This document shows positions 1-9,263 of a stretch of 64,000 nt of DNA, one piece after another; position 1 is the first letter of the stretch; every line of letters starts with the position of its first letter. A program made the position numbers and the translations under genes. The notes below the pieces were generated by a model that had not been told where the DNA came from, did not search any database, and worked only from the letters and a program-made list of their open reading frames with translations. This DNA is from an uncultured Verrucomicrobiae bacterium. GTDB lineage: Bacteria; Verrucomicrobiota; Verrucomicrobiia; Limisphaerales; AAA164-E04. The stretch spans positions 81,905 to 145,904 of the forward strand of contig CALSPN010000026.1 of NCBI GenBank assembly GCA_943788245.1. The letters are read 5' to 3'.

Positions 1-28
1 TATTTGAAAAGCTCATCTTTGGAGGAGG

Positions 29-788
29 CTACTTGCCTTTCCAAGCAGACTTTACCACCGCGGCCGCGTAGTCGCGGTTGAGACGAGAAATGAAGTCCAG
101 CGAAATTTCTTTAGGGCAGACAGCTTCACATGCTCCAGTGACGGTGCAATTGCCAAATCCAGCTTCGTCCATGGATTTAACCATCGAAAGGACACGTTGA
201 TCTTTCTCTGGTTGACCTTGGGGGAGTGTGCCTAAGATGGGAAACTTTGGCAGAAACAAAAAGCATGGCAGATGCGTTCTTACAAGCTGCCACACAAGCT
301 CCACAGCCTATGCAAGCTGCAGCGTCCATGGCTGTGTCGGCGTTGTGCTTGGAGACAGGAATCGCGTTGGCGTCCGGATTACCGCCTGTGCTGGCAGAAA
401 CGTAGCCACCAGATTGTATCACCTTGTCAAATGCTTGGCGGTTTACAATCAGATCGCGTATCACAGGGAATGGTCGAGCTCGCCATGGCTCGATGGTTAT
501 CGATTCACCATCCTTAAAATGGCGCATGTGGAGTTGGCAGGCTGTTGTCGCTTTCTGCCCACCGTGAGGTGTTCCATTGATCACGAGCGAACAAGTGCCA
601 CAGATTCCCTCTCTGCAGTCAGAGTCGAATGCAATAGGGGCGTCGCCTTTGGATGTGAGACCCTCGTTGACAACATCCAGCATCTCAAGGAAAGACATGT
701 CTGGACTGACATCTTTTGCCTGATAAGTGACAAACTCACCAGCATCGTCGGCGTTTTTCTGACGCCAAATTTTTAGAGTAAGATTCAT
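29..788 (-). CDS. sdhB: Succinate dehydrogenase/fumarate reductase iron-sulfur subunit (one frameshift)
   Basis: Electron-transfer subunit of membrane complex II, passing electrons from the flavoprotein to the quinone site. The N-terminal part has the plant-ferredoxin 2Fe-2S cysteines (C58, C63, C66, C84; CREGICGTC). The C-terminal part has [11 protein letters not shown] and, after a frame change, CEAVCP for the 4Fe-4S and 3Fe-4S clusters. The frame changes near 235: the 788-start frame reads ..SAKVSHL and the other resumes [13 protein letters not shown].. to a TAG at 29-31. One extra base (TT for T on the coding strand) restores a normal length of about 250 residues. The start ATG overlaps the sdhA stop by one base (TAATG). 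Family assignment is secure. The frameshift is probably a sequencing error because both halves are fully conserved. Confidence 0.93.
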
Positions 789-2702
789 TACTTATAGCTC
801 CTCTGGGTCATTTTGACCTCTTCATATTTCAACGGCTCTTTGTGCAGAATGGGTGGTTTTTCAGCTCCTTGGTATTCCCAGCCAGCAACGTAAGAGAAAT
901 CTTTATCGTTTCTAAGCGCTTCACCGTCTGCTGTTTGGTACTTCCGTCCTGAAATGACCTCCACAAGATTCATCACGGTTGTGCGCGTCGCGACAGAGCA
1001 ACTCACCAAATTCCATAAAATCTGATACTCGTGAAGCCTGTTCCAAGGCCACGTTCAGTTCGTTGGCACTACCGGGAACACTGACATTTTGCCAGAACTC
1101 TTCTCTTAATTGAGGAATGCGCTCTATCGCATTGGCAAGACCTTCTTTGTCACGCGCCATGCCGCATTTTTCCCACACGAGACGGCCTAGCTCCCAGTGC
1201 ATCGATCGTATGGATCGATTACCCTTGATGGAGAGCAGTTGACTGATTTTTGTGTTAACTTCATCTTCGGCGGATTTGAAAGCAGCATGAGAAGTGGAAG
1301 GTTTGAACTGATCATGGGAGGCAAAGTAGTGGCCGATTGTGTAGGGAATTACAAAATACCCATCAGCAAGACCTTGCATTAGAGCACTGGCTCCGAGACG
1401 ATTCGCTCCGTGATCTGAAAAGTTGGCCTCTCCAAGGACGAATAGGCCCGGAATGGAACTCATTAGGTTATAATCAACCCACAATCCGCCCATGGTGTAG
1501 TGGGGAGCAGGGAAAATACGCATGGGCTGTTTATAAGCGTTTTCCCCCGTTATTCGCTCATACATGTTGAATAAATTACCGTAGCGCTCTTGAACCGAAT
1601 TTTCACCAAGACGATTGATGGAATCCTCGAAGTCAAGGAAGACGCCTAATCCGCCAGGACCAACGCCCCGACCCTCATCGCAAACTTCCTTGGCAGCTCG
1701 AGATGCAATGTCGCGTGGGGCAAGATTGCCGAAGCTGGGGTATTTGCGTTCAAGGAAGTAGTCACGCTCCGTCTCGGGAATATCGCAGGATTTGCGTGCA
1801 TCTCCCTGTTTTTTGGGAACCCAGACTCGCCCATCATTGCGCAGTGATTCGGACATCAAGGTGAGTTTGGACTGGTGCTCACCACTGACCGGAATGCATG
1901 TGGGGTGAATCTGCGTGTAGCAGGGGTTCGCAAAGGCGGCACCACGTTTGTAAGCTCGGTAGGTGGCAGTAACATTGCAACCCACCGCGTTGGTGGAAAG
2001 ATAGAAGACTGGGCAATAGCCGCCGGTTGCCAAAATCACCGCATCTCCTGAGTGAGATGAGATTTCTCCAGAAACCAAGTTGCGCACCACAACTCCCTTA
2101 GCATGCCCATCAACCAGAACAAGGTCCTGCATTTCCGTTCTGGAAAACATTTGGACGTTGCCGAGACCAATCTGCCGACTCAAAGCCTGGTAGGCTCCGA
2201 GCAGAAGTTGCTGACCTGTCTGCCCGCGAGCATAGAATGTTCTTGAAACCTGCGCTCCACCAAAGGATCTGTTGGATAGGTAACCGCTATACTCTCTTGC
2301 GAAAGGAACGCCCTGAGCCACACATTGGTCGATGATCTGGCGACTTACCTCAGCCAGACGATGGACGTTGGCTTCCCGGGCTCTGAAATCGCCGCCTTTG
2401 ATTGTGTCGTAGAACAGTCGGTGGACGCTGTCACCATCGTTTTGGTAGTTCTTCGCTGCATTGATACCGCCTTGAGCAGCGATGCTGTGTGCGCGTCTGG
2501 GGCTGTCCTGGTAGCAAAAACATTTCACCTTGTAGCCAAGCTCGGCCAAGGTGGCAGCAGCGGAAGCACCAGCCAGGCCGGATCCAACAACTAGAACTTC
2601 AAACTTTCTTTTGTTGGCTGGATTGACCAGCTTCATGTCGAATTTGTGCCGTTCCCACTTACTGGCGAGTGGCCCCGAGGGTATGTTAGAATTCAGATTC
2701 AT
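788..2702 (-). CDS. sdhA: Succinate dehydrogenase/fumarate reductase flavoprotein subunit (one frameshift near the C-terminus)
   Basis: Catalytic subunit oxidising succinate to fumarate, or the reverse, on a covalent FAD. The Rossmann motif GSGLAG lies at residues 40-45 and the flavin-linking histidine in AHSIAAQGG (H72). The Arg/His active-site segments ([15 protein letters not shown]) are present, and HDHGANR-type sequence reads [11 protein letters not shown]. The long frame ends in a wrong tail after GGHFRTE. The correct C-terminus ([18 protein letters not shown]...) is in another frame and ends with TAA at 788-790. One extra base around 940-945 explains this, giving about 638 residues. 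Start and stop each overlap the neighbouring sdh gene by one base, so translation is probably coupled. This is the Bacteroidetes-like three-subunit arrangement with one large cytochrome b. Confidence 0.95.
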
Positions 2703-3379
2703 TATTTCAAAACCTCCTTACCGAAGCCGAGAAGGACGGCAAGTGGAATGGAGGTGTTACCTATGAAAATAATCCATGCCGTGGCAGAAGCGATTCCATT
2801 GAATAAACTGCGAAACTGCCCTGTGCTCAGTCCCAGTGACTGGAACAAGCTTTTGACTCCGTGACTCAGGTGAATGCAAAGCAAACAGTTGGCAATAAGA
2901 TAGAAAATGGCGGAAAACGGGTTGGAAAAGCCGAGCACGACCATTTTGAAGATGTCGTGACGACCCTTGTCGTCATGACCGGTGTAGTCCGGCGCGATCG
3001 TAAAATCGAAAAGGTGATAGACGATGAAGGCAAAGACAATCAAACCACTCCAGATCATCGTCCGGGAAGCGAAGGATGTTCCCATGCGCTTGGCTTGGAC
3101 ATAACGATCAGGACGGGCTGCCCGGTTTTCACGAACAAGTTTGACTGCCGCCCAGATGTGAAGACCCACGCAGGCCAGAAGGCCGATGCGGGCTACCCAC
3201 AGCAATTTAGGCATGGATTTCAAGAAAGCTCCGTAAGCATTCAGCTTATCTTGTCCTAGAAAAATCTGTAAATTCCCGACCATGTGTCCAATCACGAATC
3301 CAAACAGAGCAAGGCCTGTCAGTCCCATGATATACTTTTTCCCCAACGAGGAATGAAAAATGGCTTTGAAGATGTTCAT
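2702..3379 (-). CDS. sdhC: Succinate dehydrogenase cytochrome b558-type membrane anchor
   Basis: A 225-residue membrane subunit of the b558 family, which anchors SdhAB and carries haem and the quinone site. Five hydrophobic helices can be seen: around residues 17-37, 60-80, 105-125, 150-175 and 195-220. Histidines sit inside the helices ([27 protein letters not shown]) and are suitable as haem ligands. It is the first gene of sdhCAB, and its TAA shares a base with the sdhA ATG. The roughly 160 bp upstream (3380-3542) is AT-rich and should hold the operon promoter, but I do not see a convincing -35/-10 pair. No separate sdhD is needed in this enzyme type and none is present. Confidence 0.93.
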   Translation of the reverse strand: MNIFKAIFHSSLGKKYIMGLTGLALFGFVIGHMVGNLQIFLGQDKLNAYGAFLKSMPKLLWVARIGLLACVGLHIWAAVKLVRENRAARPDRYVQAKRMGTSFASRTMIWSGLIVFAFIVYHLFDFTIAPDYTGHDDKGRHDIFKMVVLGFSNPFSAIFYLIANCLLCIHLSHGVKSLFQSLGLSTGQFRSLFNGIASATAWIIFIGNTSIPLAVLLGFGKEVLK

Positions 3380-3542
3380 TGTTATAACCCGCTCTGCTGG
3401 TGATGAATTGTTACCCCTGTGAGACTACCGACTCTCGGCAACTACCGTTATAAATATCTATAAGGTTAACTGCTTAAAGTCAATGAAAGCAGAAAAATAT
3501 TAGAAAACCTAATAGTGAACATTAACTCAGCTCCCTGAATAA

Positions 3543-4253
3543 TCAAATCCAGGCTTCAGTGATTCTGGGACTTAATTCGGTGAGTCGGTCGATCACTTCA
3601 ATTCCACATTGAGCATTCCTATCCAGCAACAAGGAATGCAATCCTGCATTCCGAGCCCCTTTTAAATCTTCATCTACTTGATCTCCTACATGAAGCATCC
3701 TTTCCGGAGGCAAGCCAAACTTCCCGATAGTATGCTCAAAAATAACAGGTGAAGGCTTGGTGAATCCAATATCGCAGGATACGCAGACAAAATCGAAGAA
3801 GCCATCCAGCTTCAATCGCCTCAGCAGCGGCTTGAGGCGGTTATCCCAATTAGAAACGATCCCCAGACGAAACCCACGACTTGCCAGATCATCCAAAGCA
3901 GGCATGACATCGTCAAATATCCGCCAAACATCCGGGTCTTCAAAACGCCGATATAATTTCGGAAAAAGCTCGATGCATGCTTCACGAGAGACCATGCCCT
4001 CGAAACTTTCGATCACGATATTCTGCCAATGTTCGGGGCTGTAGTGAAAATCTACTTTGGTTTTCCAGGCTCCCTCGAATTGATGGTTCAATCGCTCAAC
4101 ATCCAGGATTTTCCATCCCGAAGCTTCAGCAACTTCCGCATACACGTGGCCGATGGAAGGCCAGGGTTCCATCAAGGTCCCCCCCACGTCAAAGAGCACT
4201 GCTTCCAAAGCAAAAGGGGCAAGGTTTTCTGAATGATTATTGGTCAAATCCAT
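3543..4253 (-). CDS. HAD-superfamily hydrolase (subfamily IA, REG-2/HDHD3-like)
   Basis: A 236-residue cytosolic haloacid-dehalogenase-fold protein, probably a small-molecule phosphatase of unknown substrate. Motif I is FDVGGT (nucleophile D22), motif II is the serine in GIVSNWDN, motif III is the lysine in FTKPSP and motif IV is HVGDQVDEDLKGA. An alpha-helical C1-type cap lies between motifs I and II. The usual second aspartate of DxDGT, the acid/base, is glycine here. This occurs in REG-2-like members and could reduce phosphatase activity. The gene stands between sdhC and the NAD(P)HX repair gene, all on the minus strand, but the gaps of over 100 bp do not prove an operon. Confidence 0.85.
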   Translation of the reverse strand: MDLTNNHSENLAPFALEAVLFDVGGTLMEPWPSIGHVYAEVAEASGWKILDVERLNHQFEGAWKTKVDFHYSPEHWQNIVIESFEGMVSREACIELFPKLYRRFEDPDVWRIFDDVMPALDDLASRGFRLGIVSNWDNRLKPLLRRLKLDGFFDFVCVSCDIGFTKPSPVIFEHTIGKFGLPPERMLHVGDQVDEDLKGARNAGLHSLLLDRNAQCGIEVIDRLTELSPRITEAWI

Positions 4254-4369
4254 GAATGCTCAATCCGACAAGATATGTAAGATCGTTGAGACAGAGGGAG
4301 TGCTATCTAATCAACCCCGCGAGTGCAAGCGAAATTGACTGGAACCACGGTACAATCCAAGAATACTTT

Positions 4370-5773
4370 TTATAGATTATCCAGAAATTGATCAAAACCT
4401 GCCATTTTGTGGTGAGTTTCACACTCATCCGCCGCATGACCATGGGCCCAAACTCCATAAGACAAGGTGGAGAGCGGATCACTCGCCATGGTTTGCTGCG
4501 CCAGTAAGCCTCCCAGATATCCCGCGAGTATATCACCCGATCCGCCTTGAGCCAGAGAGGGGTTTCCACTTGGGTTAACATACAAACGGCTTGTCGAATT
4601 TCCAACAAGCGTTTGATGCCCTTTCAAAACAACATAACAATTACCAAACTTTTCTGACAATTGCCTCAGCGATCGAGGGCGATCTGCTTGAACTTCAGAC
4701 GCCTTGACCCCAAGCAAACGTGCGGCTTCGCCTGGATGTGGCGTGATCACTCGCAGCGCCTCGGTAACAGGTCTACCAGAGGGGATCCAATCCAAAGCTG
4801 TCGCGTCGACGATGACCGGAGCAGGAAGGGATTCCCAAGTTTCAACCACCTGCGCCCGCAGCTCTTGAGGTAAGGTATTGGACGCAAGCCCGGGTCCAAT
4901 CACAACGGATGTCGTCTTGGCTGGGATCAAAAACAGTTTTTTAACCGGATGAACCATGACATTTTGCAGCTGAGCAGCAACCGGACCATAAACAGCCTCA
5001 TGAGTCGCCAGTTCAACCAAACCGGGCCGCGCCTGCGTAGCTCCGCGCGCAGCCAGAACCGCGGCACCATGATAACCGGAACTTCCCGCAAAGAGCGTCA
5101 CATAGCCATGTGTTCCCTTGTTTGACTCCAGAGATCTGCCTGATTGAAAGCCGGCGAAATCTGAGGCTTCTCCGTAAAATAATGGACTGGAAACATCTTC
5201 GAGCCTGAGGAGCCCTACATCACTCAGCACGTCAAGACGCCCGACAAATTGGCTCGCATCTGGCTTGAGCAAGCCGGTTTTAACAGCACCAACGGTCCAC
5301 GTCTGGTCAGCCTTAATCGCAATACCCAGGGGTTTTCCATCATCGACATGCAGCCCGGAAGGGATATCGATGGCGACCGTAGGTGAATTGCACACATTCA
5401 CTAGTCCCACGATACTTTCCCAGGCACCCGTCAAGGGGCGATTCAATCCAATACCAAATAATCCTTCGACGATAAGTGAGGGTGCCCGGGCAAGTGCGTT
5501 TTCAAGATATGGCAATTGAGAGATGGGATCCCGGAAATTAATCAAGGTGATTTCGCGCTCCAGAATCCATCTGCAAGCAGCACGCACATCGTCACCGTTA
5601 TGCCCCGGACCAGCCAGCAAGAGCACGGAATCTCCGGGAATGGTGGCGTCCATGATCCGTTGACCAATTTTCTGACCAACGCGGGCAATCACTTCCTCTT
5701 CCAGAATGCCTTCAGCCCAGGAATCGGCTTCCCAGGAGCGCATGGATTCAAGTGTCAGGACAGGTATTGCCAT
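4370..5773 (-). CDS. nnr: Bifunctional NAD(P)H-hydrate epimerase / ADP-dependent NAD(P)HX dehydratase
   Basis: A metabolite-repair enzyme of 467 residues that restores hydrated NADH/NADPH. The N-terminal YjeF_N domain (about 1-205) has the signature GPGHNGDD and epimerises the R and S hydrates. The C-terminal ribokinase-like domain (about 220-467) has THPGEAARLLG and the QGGSGDILAG catalytic loop and dehydrates the S form with ADP. The YjeF_N domain is slightly short for the family and its signature has HN where NN is usual. The start MAIPVLTLESMRSWE matches the typical N-terminal Mx(3)D/E-type epimerase start. The stop of the upstream Gfo/Idh gene lies about 20 bp away on the same strand side, so the genes may be co-transcribed. 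Confidence 0.92.
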   Translation of the reverse strand: MAIPVLTLESMRSWEADSWAEGILEEEVIARVGQKIGQRIMDATIPGDSVLLLAGPGHNGDDVRAACRWILEREITLINFRDPISQLPYLENALARAPSLIVEGLFGIGLNRPLTGAWESIVGLVNVCNSPTVAIDIPSGLHVDDGKPLGIAIKADQTWTVGAVKTGLLKPDASQFVGRLDVLSDVGLLRLEDVSSPLFYGEASDFAGFQSGRSLESNKGTHGYVTLFAGSSGYHGAAVLAARGATQARPGLVELATHEAVYGPVAAQLQNVMVHPVKKLFLIPAKTTSVVIGPGLASNTLPQELRAQVVETWESLPAPVIVDATALDWIPSGRPVTEALRVITPHPGEAARLLGVKASEVQADRPRSLRQLSEKFGNCYVVLKGHQTLVGNSTSRLYVNPSGNPSLAQGGSGDILAGYLGGLLAQQTMASDPLSTLSYGVWAHGHAADECETHHKMAGFDQFLDNL

Positions 5774-5794
5774 GAATGAATTGGGGGTGTTGAG

Positions 5795-7125
5795 TCAAGA
5801 CAAGTCCCAACCCTCTCGATAAGTTCGCTTCAGGTAACGCTGATCGTCCTCCAGGTTGGGCATTCTCATCTCAGCATGATTCCAGTCGATGCGCTGTCCC
5901 AACCGATAAGCCACGTTTCCAAGATGGTTGGCTTCTGTCAATGGTCCCGCATAACCAAAATGGCAGGTGGTGGGAGCACCCGTTTTACAGGCGTGAATCC
6001 ATTCCTTGTGATGACCAATCGATTTGGGAATCCAAGGTGCAGGTCTTTGAAAATTCGCAAAACGCACCTCCGGAAGCAGGATGTGCTTGCCGTAGTCCGA
6101 CAGCAGCATCCCTTCATCTCCAACAAATAAAACTCCACTGTTCCACTGAGGTATTTCGCCGCGCTTCCAGACATCTGGTTTGTGTGTTCCCTGATGCCAG
6201 GTTAATTTCACTGCAGCACGATCTCCTCTGGCTGGGTAGTTATACTCGGCAGCCATCGAGGCTGGAGCAATCTCCGCATGGGGAGGCGGCCCCCATGCTC
6301 GCACCGATGTTGGGGCATCAAGGTTCAATGCCCAAAATGGCAAGTCATTCCAATGACTTCCCAGATCTGACATGGTGCCGTTGCCAAAATCCCACCATCG
6401 ATACCACTTGGGTCCCGGAAAATAAATATCATGATAAGGACGCCATGGCGCCGGACCCAACCATAAATCCCAGTCCACATGATCAGGAACGGGCTTTCTA
6501 CCCGCAGGACGCTCGTGACTCCACACCAGATCTCGATGAGCCTCCGCTTCGCTCTTACCCTGCCACCCCCCATGCTCGAGACACCCAGACATGAACCTCA
6601 GATACCTGACCAATTGCACCACTTTGAATCAGTTCGACAACGCGCCGGTAATTATCGCCTGCATGAATTTGTGTCCCCATCTGCGTGGCTACACCCGCTT
6701 TGGCAGCAGCTTCCGTGATGATTCGAGCTTCATGGACATCACGCGTCAGCGGTTTTTCACAATACACATGCTTGCGACGCTTCAACGCAGGCAGCGTTGC
6801 AAACGCATGCGTGTGTTCTGTGGTGCTGACGACTACTGCATCATAATCCTGGTCATCCGCATAGAACTCTCGAAAGTCTTTGTAGGTATTAGCACTGGGA
6901 TGTTTCTTTTTGGCGACATCCAAATGGTGCTGATTCACGTCACAAAGGGCCACGATATTTTCACCCCCCCATTTGCCCCATGTTATGACCACCACGTCCC
7001 CCTACTCCAATCACAGCAATATTGAGTTTACTGTTTGGAGAAGAAGAGGAGACCACAGCTGGAAACCCTATGGCTCCCAGAGCCATGGTGCTTAGGTTAA
7101 ACTTTAGAAACTGACGTCGGTTCAT
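5795..7125 (-). CDS. Tat-exported Gfo/Idh/MocA family oxidoreductase (two +1 frameshifts in G runs)
   Basis: Predicted NAD(P)-dependent dehydrogenase of sugars or inositol-like compounds, probably periplasmic. The start at 7125 gives [20 protein letters not shown], a Tat-type signal with RRQFLK. It is followed by the Rossmann motif [11 protein letters not shown] and, in the next frame, the catalytic-site motif EKPL (YCEKPLTRD). The third frame continues with the C-terminal alpha/beta domain ([19 protein letters not shown]), typical of the large Verrucomicrobia/Planctomycetes expansion of this family. Frame changes fall at a G7 run near 6965 (G6 expected, ATG GGG GGT GAA) and a G6 run near 6560 (G5 expected, TGG GGG TGG). 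Corrected length is about 443 residues. Error or very recent inactivation is likelier than old decay, because all motifs survive. Confidence 0.9.
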
Positions 7126-7325
7126 TCCCTTTTTTTGGATAGGCTTGCAGGGGTTCATGGAAGGATCTTCGCATGAAATGATGCTGGAGACAATCAAGGA
7201 ATCAGTGACTTGTTCGGATATAAATGGATGCACTCTGCATGGATATCGAGGGCAATACTGAGCGACCGATGCATGTTCAGGCCAACTTCTAATTATGATT
7301 GAGGCCTACTCAAGCCCAATGGTGA

Positions 7326-8111
7326 TTATCCGTTTTTATCCCGAATATCACGACAGATACCACGCTGGGATGACTGGATAAATGTCAGCACCTGTTGACA
7401 TGGGGCTGATGAAAACAATTCCATCCCCTGGATCACAGCTTCGCTCAAACGCAATTTTTCCGAGTAAAGGTGGTGGTAAAGCTTTTTTAATTCTGTTCGC
7501 TGAGCCGGGTTGAAACCTGCACGTCGCAATCCCACGGTATTCAGGCCACAAACGGTGTTGTTCGCCATCGACATCATGAAAGGAGGAAGATCTTTACTGA
7601 TACCGGCGCCACCTTGCATCATGGCAAGCGTCCCAATCCGCGCAAACTGATGCACCATGCAGTTACCCGAGATAAAGACACGATCCTCAATGGTGACGTG
7701 ACCGGCAATCAACGCTCCATTGACAATCACATTATGGTTTCCGACATGGCAATTATGGCCAAGGTGAGAATTTGCCATGAAAAAATTCCCCTCCCCAATA
7801 GTTGTGTCTTCATCGACAGAATTCGATCGATGCACGGTGACGTGTTCCCTGAAAATATTGTGATCCCCAATGCGAAGACGTGTAGGTTCGTTCGAATATT
7901 TCATATCCTGAGGGGCATCTCCAATAACTGCCCCTGCGTGAAACCGGCATCCCTCCCCTACAGTCAATTGCCCAGTTAAATGCACATGCGGACCTACAAT
8001 ACAGTCGGAAGCAAGCTGCACCCCTTCATCAATCACAGCAAAAGGTCCGACATCCACTCGGATGTCGAGTTCGGCCTTTGGGTGAATAATCGCGGTCGCA
8101 TGAATCGGCAT
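7326..8111 (-). CDS. lpxA: Acyl-ACP--UDP-N-acetylglucosamine O-acyltransferase
   Basis: First enzyme of lipid A synthesis, which transfers an acyl chain to the 3-OH of UDP-GlcNAc. The 261-residue length is typical. The N-terminal two thirds show the hexapeptide repeats of a left-handed beta helix (for example IGEGNF, VGNHNV, IEDRVF). The catalytic histidine of SHLGHNCHVG is H119, equivalent to E. coli H125. GDAPQDMKY matches the conserved GDxPQDxKY stretch. The C-terminal part is helical. lpxA is separated from fabZ/lpxC-type neighbours here. Its presence shows a diderm envelope with lipid A, as expected for Verrucomicrobiota. Confidence 0.95.
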   Translation of the reverse strand: MPIHATAIIHPKAELDIRVDVGPFAVIDEGVQLASDCIVGPHVHLTGQLTVGEGCRFHAGAVIGDAPQDMKYSNEPTRLRIGDHNIFREHVTVHRSNSVDEDTTIGEGNFFMANSHLGHNCHVGNHNVIVNGALIAGHVTIEDRVFISGNCMVHQFARIGTLAMMQGGAGISKDLPPFMMSMANNTVCGLNTVGLRRAGFNPAQRTELKKLYHHLYSEKLRLSEAVIQGMELFSSAPCQQVLTFIQSSQRGICRDIRDKNG

Positions 8112-8223
8112 GGGCTCAATTTAAAAACCCGTGTGATTTGGGACAAGTTTATAGGTGAATTAAATCAATCAAGCGACACGTTGAAGCACGCAAGACGGAA
8201 GAAAGCCTATTACACCTGATCAT

Positions 8224-8937
8224 TTATTGATAAAAATAACCCAACTCGCGCAAGGAAATGAAATCCCTGGAACGTCCTTCGCTTGCCTGCCCCATGATGA
8301 TGTGATCCAGAACCTCTATCTTTAGTATTTTGCCCGCACGCATTAAATCACGTGTCACCCTGATATCCGCCTCGGAAGGATTGGGATCTCCAGAAGGGTG
8401 ATTATGTGTCAGCACCAATGCGGAAGCCTGGTGCTCCACGGCAGCACGAAAAACCTCCCGCGGATGAATAAGAACAGAGTCCAGCGTCCCTTGAGTGATG
8501 TTAACGATGCGTATCAATTTCCGTCTCGTATTCAGCAAGACAACTTGAAAATACTCCACATCACGCATGCGGGCATCCTCCCTCAGAACATCTGCAATGC
8601 GATCCGGGGTATCCAGCAGAGGGGACTCCATCTGAATCTCGCGAGCCATTCTTTGTGCCAGGGTAAAAGCCGCCTTCAAGCTCACGGATTTGTCAGGGCC
8701 GACTCCAGGCACCTTTCGCAACTCTTCAAGACTCGCCTTGGCCAAACGTTGCAAGGAACCAAATTGCCTCATTAATTGTTCGGACAAATGAATAGCAGAG
8801 CTCCCTCGTAAGCCGGTCCTCAGCAAAATGGCAAGCAAATCAGTATTATCCAACGATTCAGCCCCGATTTGCATGAGGCGCTCACGCGGTCTTTCCCTCA
8901 GAGGCAGATCTTTGATACGCACGTTTCGACTCATCAT
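8224..8937 (-). CDS. radC: RadC family JAB/MPN-domain protein
   Basis: A 237-residue protein with an N-terminal UPF0758/HhH-type region (LPLRERPRERL.., KVPGVGPDKSVSLKAAF) and a C-terminal JAMM metalloprotease-like domain. The metal motif THNHPSGDPNPSEAD is intact. The name comes from an old DNA-repair assignment, and the actual biochemical role of chromosomal RadC proteins is unsettled. The frame begins with two consecutive ATG codons (8937 and 8934), and either could be used. It lies about 110 bp upstream of lpxA on the same strand. Confidence 0.93.
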   Translation of the reverse strand: MMSRNVRIKDLPLRERPRERLMQIGAESLDNTDLLAILLRTGLRGSSAIHLSEQLMRQFGSLQRLAKASLEELRKVPGVGPDKSVSLKAAFTLAQRMAREIQMESPLLDTPDRIADVLREDARMRDVEYFQVVLLNTRRKLIRIVNITQGTLDSVLIHPREVFRAAVEHQASALVLTHNHPSGDPNPSEADIRVTRDLMRAGKILKIEVLDHIIMGQASEGRSRDFISLRELGYFYQ

Positions 8938-9088
8938 AAAAGGACTTCATTCCAAACCATAAAATGAAATAGAACAAACATGGTTTCATAATATCAGATA
9001 GAATTTCCAAGCTGTGGATAGTCGTGTTTTGTGGATCGTATTTTTACCGTAACTTTTCCGTGACTTTCCGCCTCGCATGATGATCGTT

Positions 9089-9124
9089 GTGGAAGCAGGG
9101 GTGAAACCCATTCACCCGTGGAAG
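9089..9124. other. Hairpin flanked by GTGGAAG direct repeats in the 8938-9263 intergenic region
   Basis: The 326 bp between radC and the sulfatase gene has no plausible ORF. The one clear structure is a 7-bp stem with a 5-nt loop (GGGTGAA-ACCCA-TTCACCC, 9099-9117) framed by two GTGGAAG copies at 9089 and 9118. No T-run follows on either strand, so it is not a standard intrinsic terminator. It may be an operator or a structured leader for radC. Confidence 0.4.
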
Positions 9125-9263
9125 GGGCAAAACTCAACAGAGAGCTCCTTACTGTAATTTCTCAGCGGATTCTCTGGAATCTATGTGTGTTAGAACCTTG
9201 TCTGGAAATGGTGAGATTCAACTTGCTCAAGCATTGGGGCAAATGAAAACAAATGAAGGAAGT

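Noticed and set aside
2861-3259. 132-aa plus-strand ORF opposite sdhC
   Set aside because: Shadow of a conserved membrane protein gene; no RBS or known motif.
3543-4253. Assigning the HAD protein to a named enzyme such as phosphoglycolate phosphatase
   Set aside because: The DVGGT motif and cap pattern fit several subfamilies, and no residue set decides the substrate.
9060-9180. Possible 6S-like or other structured RNA between radC and the sulfatase gene
   Set aside because: Only one 7-bp hairpin with flanking repeats is visible; there is no long rod structure and no terminator.
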